A stretch of 64,000 bases of DNA, taken from positions 2,170,001 through 2,234,000 of the forward strand of contig NZ_CP031598.1 of NCBI RefSeq assembly GCF_008728195.1, in the 5' to 3' direction. Source of the stretch: Roseovarius indicus (lineage in GTDB: Bacteria; Pseudomonadota; Alphaproteobacteria; Rhodobacterales; Rhodobacteraceae). Each line of letters opens with the position of its first letter. Position 1 is the stretch's first letter. Shown piece after piece: positions 52,465-63,235 of this stretch. Position numbers and translations under genes: made by a program. The notes beneath the pieces are model-generated. The model searched no databases. It saw only the letters and a list, made by a program, of their open reading frames with translations, and was not told the origin of the DNA.

Positions 52465-53320
52465 GGATGGTGGTCTGGGCGATGAGCGTGGCCGCGAGCT
52501 TGCGGTCGGCGCCGAAGCCCGCCGCCAGCACATGCGCGGCCGAGGCCGTGGGCAGGGCCGCGAAGACCACCAGCACCGGCACGATGGGGGCGGAGGAGCC
52601 GAGCGCCAGCGCGATCAGCGTGACGGTCAGGGGCAGGATCACGAGTTTCGTCGTCACCAGCACCCCGGTGAACCGGTCGAGCCGCCCCAGCGCCCGCCAG
52701 TTGAGTGTGGCCCCGATGGAGATGAGGGCGACCGGGATGGCAGCCTCGGCCAGAAGCGTCACCGGGGCCAGCACCGGCTGGGGGATCTTCAGCCCGGTGA
52801 GCCCCACCGCCACGCCCGCAAGGCTGGCCAGCAGGAACGGGTTGAGCGCCACCCGGCGCAGCATCGCCCCCGCCGTCAGCCCGGTGCCGCGCGACAGTGC
52901 CGAGACGGCGAAGATGTTGGCCAGCGGGATGCCGAGGCCGATGGTGACCGAGTACATGCCGATATCGGCCGAGGGCAGGGCCTGCACCAGCACGAAGCCC
53001 AATGCCGTGTTGAACCGCCATGCCGCCTGCCAGCAGCCGGCGAAGTCGAGGAATTTTTCCGGACCAAACGGTCGGGCGAGCCAGCCGAGCGCCAGCCCCA
53101 GAGCCAGCACCGACCAGACCAGCGGACCCACCAGCAACAGGCTAGCCGGCTCGATGGGCCGGGAGGCCGCGGCGGTGAAGATCAGCGCCGGGAAGAGGAT
53201 CTCGAAATTCAGCCGGTCGAGACCGGCCCAGGCGTTCTCGCTCAGCCGGTTGCGCACCAGCCCGCCCAGCAGGACAAGCAGGATGACGGGCAGAAGGCCG
53301 GTGACGAGGATGGGCAGCAT
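52406..53320 (-). CDS. AEC family transporter
   Basis: A 304-residue membrane protein from the ATG at 53320 (MLPILVTGLLPVILLVLLGGL). About ten hydrophobic segments, with ENAWAGLDRLNFEILFPALIFTAAA and the second repeat IPVALISIGATLNWRAL typical of auxin-efflux-carrier-type transporters. The substrate is unknown. Its 3' end overlaps the convergent DUF4166 gene. Confidence 0.88.
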   Translation of the reverse strand: MLPILVTGLLPVILLVLLGGLVRNRLSENAWAGLDRLNFEILFPALIFTAAASRPIEPASLLLVGPLVWSVLALGLALGWLARPFGPEKFLDFAGCWQAAWRFNTALGFVLVQALPSADIGMYSVTIGLGIPLANIFAVSALSRGTGLTAGAMLRRVALNPFLLASLAGVAVGLTGLKIPQPVLAPVTLLAEAAIPVALISIGATLNWRALGRLDRFTGVLVTTKLVILPLTVTLIALALGSSAPIVPVLVVFAALPTASAAHVLAAGFGADRKLAATLIAQTTILSAATLPIWMTVAEWLANR

Positions 53321-53476
53321 GGGGCGACGGGTCCGGGCGCGGGGGTTCGGCCCCGTCATGCCCTCTGGCGGCGGCCGGGTAAAGCCCTGCCGGCCGCCCG
53401 TGTCATGAGCGTTGCCGGGTGCGGCGCCGATGGCGTATGTCTTGACGTGTCAGTCATTTCATCGCCGGAGCCTCCG

Positions 53477-53965
53477 ATGCGTCTTGTTTCCCTTGTTGTC
53501 TGCCTTGCCCTTTCGCCCCTTGCCGCCACGGCCCAGGCGGCCTGCAACGGCGTGCCGCTCTTCCATTGCCAGGCCGGCAGCAAGAGCATCGACCTGTGCC
53601 TGGTGGGCGACGTGGCGGTCTATCGCTTCGGGCCCTCGGGCCGGGCCGCCGAGCTGGTGCTGGAGCGGCATGTCACCGACGTGGCCCTGCAGCCGTGGAA
53701 CGGCGTCGGCCGCTACCTGTGGGAGGAGGTGACGCTGTTCAACAGCGGCTATTCCTATGCGCTGAGCTACAGCGTCGACCGGCTGGCGCAGGGCGAGCCG
53801 CAGGTGACCGGCGGGGTGATCGTGGCGCAGGGCAACCGCACGCTGGCCGAGGTGCAATGCACCCCCGGCACGGTGCGCGCGCATGATTTCTACCCGATCT
53901 TCGAGCGGAAGGAGGCCAACGGCCAGTGCTGGAACCTCGAAACCTTCGAATGGCAGCGCTGCTGA
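53477..53965 (+). CDS. Secreted protein, unknown function
   Basis: A 162-residue protein with a signal peptide (MRLVSLVVCLALSPLAATAQA) and six Cys in the mature part (CNGVPLFHC, IDLCLVG, VQCTPG, QCWNLE, WQRC), so probably disulfide-bonded in the periplasm. It has a beta-rich layout. No family is recognised. Confidence 0.7.
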   Translation: MRLVSLVVCLALSPLAATAQAACNGVPLFHCQAGSKSIDLCLVGDVAVYRFGPSGRAAELVLERHVTDVALQPWNGVGRYLWEEVTLFNSGYSYALSYSVDRLAQGEPQVTGGVIVAQGNRTLAEVQCTPGTVRAHDFYPIFERKEANGQCWNLETFEWQRC

Positions 53966-53970
53966 CCGCG

Positions 53971-54396
53971 ATGCAGACCAGTTTCGGGATAGAGACGCGC
54001 GGGCAGGGGCTTTACGAGTTCACGGGGCAGGTGGATGCCTGGTTGCGGGACAGGAAGGCCGGCGACGGTCTTCTGACGCTCTTCATCCGCCATACCTCGG
54101 CCAGCCTGCTGATCCAGGAGAATGCCGACCCGGATGTGCAGCGCGACCTGCAGGCCTATTTCAGTCGGCTGGTGCCGCCGTCGGACGACCCCTCGATGCG
54201 CTACCTGCGGCACACGATGGAAGGGCCCGACGACATGCCCGCCCATATCAAGGCGGCGATGATGCCGGTGAGCCTGACCATTCCGGTCAGCGGCGGGCGG
54301 ATGGTTCTGGGCACGTGGCAGGGGCTCTACGTCTTCGAGCACCGCGACCGGCCGCATCTGCGGAAGGTGGCGGCGCACCTGGCTGTGTCGGCCTAG
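53971..54396 (+). CDS. YjbQ family protein
   Basis: A 141-residue protein, MQTSFGIETRGQGLYEFTGQVDAWL..., with LLTLFIRHTSASLLIQENADPDVQRDL and LGTWQGLYVFEHRD, the UPF0047/YjbQ marks (a His-rich site). The family has been linked to thiamine-phosphate synthase activity. The start may also be the ATG at 53950, which overlaps the previous gene; 53971 fits the family better. Confidence 0.88.
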   Translation: MQTSFGIETRGQGLYEFTGQVDAWLRDRKAGDGLLTLFIRHTSASLLIQENADPDVQRDLQAYFSRLVPPSDDPSMRYLRHTMEGPDDMPAHIKAAMMPVSLTIPVSGGRMVLGTWQGLYVFEHRDRPHLRKVAAHLAVSA

Positions 54397-54538
54397 CCCG
54401 GCGGCGCCGGATTTCGCATCGCCGCATCAAAATTCGTTGCGGGATTCCAGAAAAGGAATAAAAGCGAATCAGGGCAACATCGCCCGTATCGGCCGTGGCG
54501 CGACCCGCGCCCGGTAACAGTCGAAAGGACTATAAAAT

Positions 54539-54796
54539 ATGGCTGAAGCCAAAACCAAAGCCCCGCTCACCGAAGAGCAGAAACAGCGCCGCTGGGCAGG
54601 TCGCAAACTGGCGATCCTGCATTTCAACCAGCAGTTCAGCGCCGCGAACCCCGAGGCCAGCAAGGAAGAGCGCAAGGCCGCGTGGAAAGACGCGAAAAAA
54701 GCACAGACCAAGATGGCCATGCGCACGCTCACCCAGATGGAGCGTGCCGGTTTCGGGATCACCGTGCCGGCCAAGGCGACGGAAGCCGCTGAATAA
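54539..54796 (+). CDS. Small basic protein, unknown function
   Basis: An 85-residue helical, Lys-rich protein (KQRRWAGRKLAILHFNQQFSAANPEASKEERKAAWKDAKKAQTKMAMRTL). AAAGGA lies 8 bp before the ATG. It looks like a conserved alphaproteobacterial hypothetical that might bind nucleic acid; this is a guess from composition. Confidence 0.6.
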   Translation: MAEAKTKAPLTEEQKQRRWAGRKLAILHFNQQFSAANPEASKEERKAAWKDAKKAQTKMAMRTLTQMERAGFGITVPAKATEAAE

Positions 54797-54993
54797 GCGC
54801 ATGTTCTGACGAGTGTCCGGCCCGGCCGAGTGCCACGACGGCGCCTCTGGGCCGGGCGCAACACAAAGCTCCCCTTTATATAGCGCCGCAAATTCTTCTC
54901 TACCCAAAACTTTGCGGCTGCCCTATAGTGGCTGTGGATAAATGGGCTTAAGACCCATAACCAACGAGGCAGAGAAGAGAAGGGGCTGGGGCG

Positions 54994-55473
54994 ATGCGGT
55001 GCCCGTTTTGCGGAAACATTGATACACAGGTGAAGGACTCGCGTCCGGCGGAGGATCACGTGTCGATCCGGCGGCGGCGGTTCTGTCCGGCCTGCGGCGG
55101 CAGGTTCACGACCTACGAGCGCGTGCAGCTGCGCGATCTCGTGGTGGTCAAATCGAACGGGCGGCGCGAGGATTTCGATCGCGACAAGCTCGAACGCTCG
55201 ATCCGGATCGCGCTGCAGAAGCGCCCGGTGGAACCCGAACGGGTGGAACAGATGATCTCGGGCATCGTCCGGCGGCTGGAGTCGCTGGGGGAAACCGACA
55301 TCCCCTCGAAGACCGTGGGCGAGATCGTCATGGAAAGCCTGGCCCGGATCGACACCGTGGCCTACGTGCGGTTCGCGAGCGTTTACAAGAACTTCCAGGC
55401 GGCGGATGACTTCGACAAGTTCGTGAGCGAGCTGCGCCCCGGCGCCGCGGAAGACGCCCCCGCGGACGAGTGA
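54994..55473 (+). CDS. nrdR: Transcriptional repressor NrdR
   Basis: A 159-residue NrdR: the zinc ribbon [18 protein letters not shown]...[21 protein letters not shown] and the ATP-cone ([27 protein letters not shown]...RFASVYKNF). It represses ribonucleotide reductase genes according to the dATP/ATP balance. It overlaps ribD by 4 bp. Upstream, GCCGCAAA/TTTGCGGC (near 54885-54919) can pair around a 17-18-nt loop. Confidence 0.95.
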   Translation: MRCPFCGNIDTQVKDSRPAEDHVSIRRRRFCPACGGRFTTYERVQLRDLVVVKSNGRREDFDRDKLERSIRIALQKRPVEPERVEQMISGIVRRLESLGETDIPSKTVGEIVMESLARIDTVAYVRFASVYKNFQAADDFDKFVSELRPGAAEDAPADE

Positions 55474-56564
55474 GCGACACCGATACAAGGTACATGCGTC
55501 TCGCGCTGGCGCTTGGCCGGCGCGGGCAGGGTCAATGCTGGCCCAACCCGGCCGTGGGCTGCGTGATCGTGCGTGACGGCCGGGTCGTCGGGCGCGGCTG
55601 GACCCAGCCGGGCGGGCGGCCCCATGCGGAACGGGTGGCCTTGGACCAGGCCGGCGCGGCGGCGCGGGGGGCCGTGGCCTATGTCAGCCTCGAGCCTTGC
55701 GCCCATCATGGAAAGACGCCGCCCTGTGCCGAGGCGTTGATTGCGGCGGGCGTGGCCCGGGTCGTGGCGCCGCTGGAAGACAGCGACGCGCGGGTCTCGG
55801 GCAGGGGCTTTGCCATGCTGCGGGAGGCGGGCATCGAAGTCGTCACCGGGGTTCTGGCGGCCGAGGCCGAGGCCGACCTTTCGGGGTTCTTCCGCAAGGC
55901 CACCGCCGGTCGGCCCTCCATCACGTTGAAGCTTGCCAGTTCCTTCGACGGGCGCATCGCCACGGCGAGCGGGCACAGCCAGTGGATCACCGGGCCTGAG
56001 GCGCGGCGCCTCGTGCATGGGCTGCGGGCCAGGCATGACGCGGTTATGGTGGGCGCGGGCACGGCGCGGGCGGATGACCCGATGCTTACCGTGCGCGGCT
56101 TCGGCGTGGCGCGGCAACCGGTGCGGGTGGTCGTCTCGCGCAGGCTGGATTTGCCGCAGGACGGGAAGCTCGCGCAGACGGCGGGCGAGGTGCCGGTGTG
56201 GCTGTGCCACGGGCCGGATGCGGATGAAGACCGGATGGCGGCGTGGAAGGGGTTCGGGGCGACGCTGCTGCCCTGCGCCCTGACCGGCCGGCAGATCGAC
56301 CCGGTGTCGGTCTGCGAGGCGCTGGCGGCTCAGGGCCTGACGCGGGTGTTCTGCGAAGGCGGCGGCGCGCTGGCAGCCTCGCTCCTGTCGGCCGGGCTGG
56401 TCGACGAGTTGGTGGGGTTTACGGCCGGGTTCGCCGTGGGGGCCGAGGGGCTGCCATCGGTTGGGGCGATGGGGATCTCCTCGCTCGACGAGGCGGAGCG
56501 GTTTGCGCTGGCCGAGGTGCGGCAGGTTGGCGGGGACGTGATGCACCGGTGGGTGCGCACCTGA
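55470..56564 (+). CDS. ribD: Bifunctional riboflavin biosynthesis deaminase/reductase
   Basis: A 364-residue RibD. The N-terminal deaminase has [11 protein letters not shown] and [18 protein letters not shown] (zinc ligands), and the C-terminal reductase has [25 protein letters not shown] and [14 protein letters not shown]. It performs steps two and three of riboflavin synthesis. The start is GTG 55470, overlapping the nrdR stop (GTGA); ATG 55494 is an alternative. Confidence 0.94.
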   Translation: MSDTDTRYMRLALALGRRGQGQCWPNPAVGCVIVRDGRVVGRGWTQPGGRPHAERVALDQAGAAARGAVAYVSLEPCAHHGKTPPCAEALIAAGVARVVAPLEDSDARVSGRGFAMLREAGIEVVTGVLAAEAEADLSGFFRKATAGRPSITLKLASSFDGRIATASGHSQWITGPEARRLVHGLRARHDAVMVGAGTARADDPMLTVRGFGVARQPVRVVVSRRLDLPQDGKLAQTAGEVPVWLCHGPDADEDRMAAWKGFGATLLPCALTGRQIDPVSVCEALAAQGLTRVFCEGGGALAASLLSAGLVDELVGFTAGFAVGAEGLPSVGAMGISSLDEAERFALAEVRQVGGDVMHRWVRT

Positions 56565-56594
56565 GGCGTCGGTGCCTCGTCGGGCTGACGGACC

Positions 56595-56616
56595 TGGGTA
56601 TTTGAGCCAAGAAAAT
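56595..56616 (+). repeat. Roseobacter-type intergenic motif, copy 3
   Basis: GGGTATTTGAGCCAAGAAAA, 31 bp after the ribD stop. It matches copies at 41395, 41471 and 60334 in the order TATTT-(T)-CAAGA. Confidence 0.55.
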
Positions 56617-56655
56617 GCGGCAGGTCGGGTGCGCCCCCGGGGCGTGGCGCCCGGC

Positions 56656-57300
56656 TCAGAAGGGCAGGTCGCGGCCATCCCAGGTGCGGAAGCTGCCGGT
56701 GCTGTCGAGGCTCAGGCGGTCGAACTCGGTGACCAGACCGTCGGCGGACTCGTCGACGCTGACATCACCCTTTTCGCCGCCCATGTCGGTGCGGACCCAG
56801 CCCGGGTGGTAGATGCCCACGGCGATGTCGAGTTCCTTGAGATCGACGGCGAGGTTGCGGCCGAGGTTGAGCGCGGCGGCTTTCGAGGCGCGGTAGCAAT
56901 AGCTGCCGCCGGCGGCGAGCTCGTCGCTGCCCAGACGGCTGGAGATGATGGCGATCTTCGCATTCTTCGCCTGTTGCAGGCCGGTCAGCAGGGTCTGCAC
57001 GGTGAGGAAGACGCCGGTCACGTTGGTGGCCATGGCGTCGGCCCAGGTTTCGGCGTCGAAACCGCTGGCGAGGGACTGCCCCTTGTCGGGGTAGATGCCC
57101 GCGTTGCAGATCAGCAGGTCGACGGGTTTGGTGCCCACCGCCTCGGCCAGCGCGGGGAACTGGTCGGGTTGCGTCACGTCGAGCGGCACGGCGCCCTCGG
57201 CGGCGCGGGCGGTGCCGGTGACCTCGTGGCCCGCGGCACGGTAGCGCTCGGCAAGGGCGTGGCCGATGCCCCGGCTGACCCCGGTGATCACGACATGCAT
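56656..57300 (-). CDS. SDR family oxidoreductase
   Basis: A 214-residue short-chain dehydrogenase/reductase from the ATG at 57300. MHVVITGVSRGIGHALAERY (GxxxGxG), NAG, Ser in IISSRLGS, YxxxK as YRASKAAALN (about 134-138). It reduces or oxidises an unknown carbonyl/alcohol with NAD(P). It follows a DUF1178 gene by 10 bp on the same strand. Confidence 0.9.
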   Translation of the reverse strand: MHVVITGVSRGIGHALAERYRAAGHEVTGTARAAEGAVPLDVTQPDQFPALAEAVGTKPVDLLICNAGIYPDKGQSLASGFDAETWADAMATNVTGVFLTVQTLLTGLQQAKNAKIAIISSRLGSDELAAGGSYCYRASKAAALNLGRNLAVDLKELDIAVGIYHPGWVRTDMGGEKGDVSVDESADGLVTEFDRLSLDSTGSFRTWDGRDLPF

Positions 57301-57310
57301 GGCCGTCTCC

Positions 57311-57772
57311 TCAGTTGGATTTGCGGTTGGGAAGGAAGGGCAGGGGCGTGACCGGCACGCCATCCTCGATCAGCTTGCGGGCCTCTTCGGGCTTGGCCTC
57401 GCCGTAGATCGAGCGTTCGGGGGCGCTGCCCTCGTGCATCTGGCGGGCCTCGCGGACGAAATTGACGCCGACATATTCGGAGCTCTTCTCGATCTGGCGC
57501 TTGAGCTCGGCCATCGCCTGTTCGGCGGGGCTGGCAGGGGCCGACAGCGGGCGCTCGCGCGGCTGGGCCTTCTCGGGCGCGGCGGGCGCCTCTTTCGCCT
57601 TGCGGCGGCTGTCGCGCACGCTTGGCGCCATCAGGGCCTTTTCCACGTGGGTCGAGCCGCAGACGGCGCAGGCGACCATCCCCGCCGCATGCAGCTTGTC
57701 GAAGGCCGAGGCCGACTGGAACCAGCTGTCGAAGCGGTGGTCCTGATCGCATTTGAGGGTGAACTGAATCAC
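57311..57772 (-). CDS. DUF1178 family protein
   Basis: A 153-residue protein starting at GTG 57772: MIQFTLKCDQDHRFDSWFQSASAFDKLHAAGMVACAVCGST, the DUF1178 zinc-ribbon-like pattern (C8, CAVC), an Ala/Pro-rich middle and the KSSEYVGVNFVREARQMHEGSAPERSIYGEAKPEEARKLIEDGVPVTPLPFLP end. Function unknown; common in alphaproteobacteria. It is upstream of the SDR gene. Confidence 0.88.
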   Translation of the reverse strand: MIQFTLKCDQDHRFDSWFQSASAFDKLHAAGMVACAVCGSTHVEKALMAPSVRDSRRKAKEAPAAPEKAQPRERPLSAPASPAEQAMAELKRQIEKSSEYVGVNFVREARQMHEGSAPERSIYGEAKPEEARKLIEDGVPVTPLPFLPNRKSN

Positions 57773-57845
57773 ACCGGGTACTCCACTACACAACTGCGGA
57801 ATAGTTATACCGTCAGGGGCGGTTTTCAAGCGCGCATCACGCGGG

Positions 57846-58322
57846 TCAGAGCCGCATGAGCTTGGGGTCGAAGGCGCGGATGATCTGGGCGAGCTCGGCC
57901 TCCTCGACCCGGGCCGCGGCCTTTTTGCGACGCATCCATTTGCGCTTGCGCTGGCCCAGCTCGGGGTAGTCGTCGGCCAGCGCCTTGACCCGCACGGGGT
58001 AGACCATCGCCACGCAGGGCAGGCCGCCATGCTGGGGCAGCACCTTGTGGTAGGAGAAAAGCCCCAGGCTCGGCCCGGTGACGCGGCCCATGACGCCGGC
58101 CTCTTCCCAGGCTTCCTGCAGGGCTGATTCGGCGGGGGTGCAGCCGTCGAGCGGCCAGCCCTTGGGGATGATCCAACGCTTGGTGCCGCGCGAGGTGACC
58201 ATGAGGAATTCGGGCTTATCGTTGCGAATGCGGTAGCAGAGCGCGGCAAACTGGGTGCGCACGTCGGATTTCCGCCGCGTGCGGAGCGCGATGGGGACCT
58301 GCTTGAGGTAGTGCTGGGTCAT
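57846..58322 (-). CDS. NUDIX hydrolase
   Basis: A 158-residue protein. The Nudix box is GWPLDGCTPAESALQEAWEEAGV, with Gln for the usual Arg at the REUXEE start; WIIPKG before it and the LxPQHGG loop fit the DIPP-like group. It may clean up nucleoside or inositol-type diphosphates. The ATG at 58322 is first in frame. Confidence 0.85.
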   Translation of the reverse strand: MTQHYLKQVPIALRTRRKSDVRTQFAALCYRIRNDKPEFLMVTSRGTKRWIIPKGWPLDGCTPAESALQEAWEEAGVMGRVTGPSLGLFSYHKVLPQHGGLPCVAMVYPVRVKALADDYPELGQRKRKWMRRKKAAARVEEAELAQIIRAFDPKLMRL

Positions 58323-58619
58323 CGGGTTATCCTCCCCCCTGGCCCCGGGCTGCTCTGCCGAAGTGTATATACAGCTTGCCAGACACGGCCTTTCATTGCG
58401 AGTCCTGATTGCGGCGGGCTCATATTTTCCAAGGGGCCCGATGCCGCGGCGAAACGTTTGCGCGCGCGGAAGGGGGAGGGGGGGCGGGGCGCAAGGCGTC
58501 GCCGGATAAACCTAGGGAAATAATCAGGATTGACAAAGCTGAGTGAAAAGCTCAGAAATGAGGTCAGCCAACCGACAGCGGTCAGCCATCAGCCAGGACA
58601 GACGGATAGGAGCGACAGG
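58323..58619. promoter_or_regulatory. Promoter region of the iron (hemP) cluster
   Basis: 297 bp. A -35-like TTGACA at 58530-58535 is followed 17 bp later by a weak -10 (CAGAAA). The spacer holds CTGAG-N7-CTCAG (58539-58555), placed like an operator over the promoter. GGTCAGCCA occurs twice near 58562-58590. The rest, including a G-rich run near 58470, shows no gene. Confidence 0.5.
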
Positions 58620-58772
58620 ATGATTGCTGAACGGTTGACCCGCGCCAAGCGCCCGGGGCAGGGGGCGTTGCCCACGCGCGAGCAGGCGGCGGACATGGCG
58701 ATGGCGGGGCTTCTCTCGCCCGACGTGGTGCTCGAGCACCTGCTCGACCGGATCGAAGGGCGCCTGGCATGA
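58620..58772 (+). CDS. Small protein upstream of hemP
   Basis: A 50-codon ORF, MIAERLTRAKRPGQGALPTREQAADMAMAGLLSPDVVLEHLLDRIEGRLA, with AGGAG 9 bp before the ATG. It is coupled to hemP by ATGA overlap. A TTG start at 58530 would run through the promoter region and is not favoured. No known family; helical and charged. Confidence 0.6.
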   Translation: MIAERLTRAKRPGQGALPTREQAADMAMAGLLSPDVVLEHLLDRIEGRLA

Positions 58773-58933
58773 TGACGCTGCGCAGATCCCCCGCCGGAGA
58801 CGAGGCCACCGCGCAACCCCAGTACGACGCCCGCGAACTGATCGGCGATGGCCAGACCGCCACCATCACGCTCGACGGACAGATCTACACGCTGCGCATC
58901 ACCCGCATGGGCAAGCTCATCCTGACGAAGTGA
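58769..58933 (+). CDS. hemP: Hemin uptake protein HemP
   Basis: A 54-residue protein (ATGs at 58769 and 58772). The C-terminal half YDARELIGDGQTATITLDGQ...YTLRITRMGKLILTK is the HemP/HmuP signature. HemP is needed for expression or function of haem uptake in other proteobacteria. It lies between two unnamed small genes and ahead of bfd-bfr, giving an iron-handling cluster. Confidence 0.88.
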   Translation: MMTLRRSPAGDEATAQPQYDARELIGDGQTATITLDGQIYTLRITRMGKLILTK

Positions 58934-58939
58934 CCCCCG

Positions 58940-59416
58940 ATGAAACAGCATAGCGAGATGCGGGGCGGCTTTCCCGTCGCCGCGTTCGACACCCTGCCCG
59001 AGGCCGAGCGCGTGCTGGTCCGGGCGCTGCGCCACTGGTCCGACGGGCCGGACGGGCAGGAGCGGATCGCCCGCCTGCTGCTGGCCTCGATGGGCGAGGC
59101 CGAGGCGCAGACCTGCCAGCGCGCCCTCAACGACGTGATGGGCGTGATCGCCCGGCACGGCCGGCGCAAGCTGGTCCGACACAAGGAGACATGCTCCTGC
59201 GTGGGCGCCGACGAGGCGGTGTTTGCGCATTTCGTCATGCTAGCCGCCACCGGCGAGCGCGAAGACGCGATGCTGATCGGCTCGCTGATCGTGGAAGGCC
59301 CGCTGCTGATGGCGATGACCGAAGCCGCGCGGCAGGCCGGGCTCTACCTGCACCGGGCGACGATCTCGAAGCTGAACGCCACTGTCCGCCAGCGCGCCGG
59401 CGCCACGCTTCACTGA
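58940..59416 (+). CDS. Conserved protein of the hemP locus, unknown function
   Basis: A 158-residue helical protein beginning 6 bp after hemP. It has DTLPEAERVLVRALRHWSDGPDGQERIARLLL, HKETCSCVGADEAVFAHFVMLAATGEREDAMLIGSLIVEG and ends in TISKLNATVRQR. CSC could bind iron or a cluster. No family is recognised; operon membership suggests an iron-linked role. Confidence 0.65.
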   Translation: MKQHSEMRGGFPVAAFDTLPEAERVLVRALRHWSDGPDGQERIARLLLASMGEAEAQTCQRALNDVMGVIARHGRRKLVRHKETCSCVGADEAVFAHFVMLAATGEREDAMLIGSLIVEGPLLMAMTEAARQAGLYLHRATISKLNATVRQRAGATLH

Positions 59417-59428
59417 GCGAGAGGGAAC

Positions 59429-59450
59429 CGTGCGGCATTCCCGCACGTTT
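59429..59450 (+). terminator. Terminator after the hemP operon
   Basis: Perfect 7-bp stem CGTGCGG / CCGCACG with loop CATTC and then TTT, 13 bp past the stop. Confidence 0.7.
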
Positions 59451-59542
59451 CCGTTATCCGACAGAAAACCTCTGGTATTCGTCACGGTTTTGTGCAGATA
59501 TCAGATTACGATGGATCACCGCGATCCGACCAAGAGGCCCAA

Positions 59543-59818
59543 ATGATCATCTGCCACTGCCAGTCGATCACAGACCGCGACATCCGCGCCGCCGTAGACT
59601 GGATGCGGGCGGCGGACGAGGACACGCTCATCACCCCCGGCAAGGTATACCGCGCGCTTGGCAAGAAAGCCGATTGCGGGGGATGCCTGCCTCTCTTCCT
59701 TGACACCATGCACCAGTGTGACACCTTTGTCATACCCATGCAGCGGCGCGTAGAGCGCCGCGAGAAATCAAAGGAAGTGAGCGATGAAGGGCGACGAAAA
59801 GGTTATCGAGTACCTTAA
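59543..59818 (+). CDS. bfd: Bacterioferritin-associated ferredoxin
   Basis: A 91-residue [2Fe-2S] protein from the ATG at 59543: [18 protein letters not shown] with CHC and later [12 protein letters not shown] with CGGC, the four cluster ligands. It delivers electrons to bacterioferritin to release iron. Its C-terminal tail overlaps the start of bfr by 35 bp, a long overlap for this pair, so the tail ([27 protein letters not shown] basic end) is encoded in the bfr leader and first codons. Confidence 0.9.
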   Translation: MIICHCQSITDRDIRAAVDWMRAADEDTLITPGKVYRALGKKADCGGCLPLFLDTMHQCDTFVIPMQRRVERREKSKEVSDEGRRKGYRVP

Positions 59819-60269
59819 CAAGGCACTGCGAAGCGAATTGACGGCAGTGAGCCAGTACTGGCTGCATTACCGGCTGCAGGAAGACTGGGGCTATGGCAAG
59901 AACGCCGCCAAGTCACGCGAGGAAAGCATCGAGGAGATGCACCACGCCGACAAGCTGATCACGCGCATCATCTTCCTCGGCGGCCACCCCAACCTGCAGA
60001 AGCTCGACACGCTGCGCATCGGCGAGACCCTGCGCGAGACGCTGGATGCCGACCTTGCGGCCGAGCATGACGCCCGGACCCTCTATATCGAGGCGCGTGA
60101 CCATTGCGAGAAGGTGGGTGACTACGTCTCGAAGAACCTGTTTGAGGAACTGATCGCCGACGAGGAAGGCCATATCGACTTCCTCGAGACGCAGATCGAC
60201 CTTTACGACAGCCTTGGCGCCGAGAAGTACGGGCTTCTCAATGCGAGTTCGGCAGACGAAGCCGAGTGA
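59784..60269 (+). CDS. bfr: Bacterioferritin
   Basis: A 161-residue ferritin-like protein: [59 protein letters not shown], with ferroxidase ligands E18, E51, H54 and E94, E127, H130 in [22 protein letters not shown] and [10 protein letters not shown], and the heme Met in the MHHAD area. It stores iron as a 24-mer. AGGAAG lies before the ATG inside bfd. Confidence 0.94.
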   Translation: MKGDEKVIEYLNKALRSELTAVSQYWLHYRLQEDWGYGKNAAKSREESIEEMHHADKLITRIIFLGGHPNLQKLDTLRIGETLRETLDADLAAEHDARTLYIEARDHCEKVGDYVSKNLFEELIADEEGHIDFLETQIDLYDSLGAEKYGLLNASSADEAE

Positions 60270-60283
60270 TTGCTGGCCGGGTA

Positions 60284-60359
60284 GGGGGCTCTGCCCCCAA
60301 CGTTGAAATCCTGAGGGATTTCAACGTCTCCCCCGGGATATTTTTACCAAGAAGAAGCA
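60284..60359. repeat. Composite hairpin repeat after bfr
   Basis: Two hairpins, GGGGGC-TCT-GCCCCC (60284-60298) and CGTTGAAATCC/GGATTTCAACG with a 4-nt loop (60301-60326), followed by copy 4 of the intergenic motif GGGATATTTTTACCAAGAAG (60335-60354). The whole block lies between convergent bfr and dppF and may stop transcription from both sides. Confidence 0.75.
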
Positions 60360-60390
60360 GGGGCGGCGCCGTGTCGGGGCCGCCCTTTTT

Positions 60391-62326
<1,936 letters not shown>

Positions 62327-62327
<1 letters not shown>

Positions 62328-63235
62328 CAGTCCTCTCCCCGCCGCAGTTTCGGATTGAGCACGTCGCGCATCCAGTCGCCCAGGAGGTTCAGCGCCAGGA
62401 TCAGCACCACCAGCACGATGGCGGGGTAGAGGGTGATCCACCACGAGCCCGAGAAGATGAACTCGAAACCCGAGCGGATGAGCGAGCCCAGCGACGGGCG
62501 GTCGGTCGGCATGCCCAGCCCGAGGAACGAGAGCGCGGCCTCGGTCATGATCGCCTCGGCCACCTGGATGGTCGAGATGACCAGCACTGGCGTCAGCGTG
62601 TTGGGCAGGATATGCCCCCACATCACCTTGCGCGCCGGCAGGCCGATGACGCGGGCGGCGTCAACATATTCCTTTGACTTCTCACCCAGGACCGAGCTGC
62701 GCACGGTGCGGGCGAACTTGGGCCATTCGGCGATGCCGATGATCATGATCAGCATGAAGATCGCGTAATCGGCATAGGTGTTGGCGTCGAAGGCGGCGTT
62801 GAAGATGGCCAGCACGATGATCGCGATCATCAGGGTGGAAAGCGACATCTGGATATCCGCCAGCCGCATCAGGAAGGCGTCGATCCAGCCACCCTTGTAG
62901 CCGGCAATGAGGCCCAGCGTGATGCCGAGAATGGCCTGCACCACCACCGCGCCGATCCCGATCAGGAGGGAAATGCCGGTGCCGTACATGATGGTCGACA
63001 GCACGCCGCGCCCCTGCGCGTCGGTGCCCAGCAGGAAGCGCTCGTCGCCGCCATCCTGCCATGCGGGGGGCATCTCGCTGTCCATGATCGACAGCTGCAT
63101 CAGGTCATAGGGGTTCTGCGGCGCGATGAAGGGCGCCAGCGCCGCCATCAGCACCAGCAGCAGGAGCACGAGGCCCGCGGCCATCGCCACCGGGTCGCCA
63201 ATGAAGCGTTTGAAGACAAAGCGCCAGGTGATCAT
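62327..63235 (-). CDS. Dipeptide/oligopeptide ABC transporter permease (DppC/OppC type)
   Basis: A 302-residue inner-membrane permease from the ATG at 63235: MITWRFVFKRFIGDPVAMAAGLVLLLLVLMAALAPFIAPQNPY, LLGTDAQGRGVLSTIMYGTG, and the EAA-like loop EYVDAARVIGLPARKVMWGHILPNTLTPVLV. It pairs with the DppB-type permease, whose stop overlaps its start. Confidence 0.91.

Noticed and set aside
54797..54993. NrdR boxes upstream of nrdR
   Set aside because: AT-rich patches exist (TTTATATAG, CTATAG) but they do not form the paired, correctly spaced NrdR boxes.
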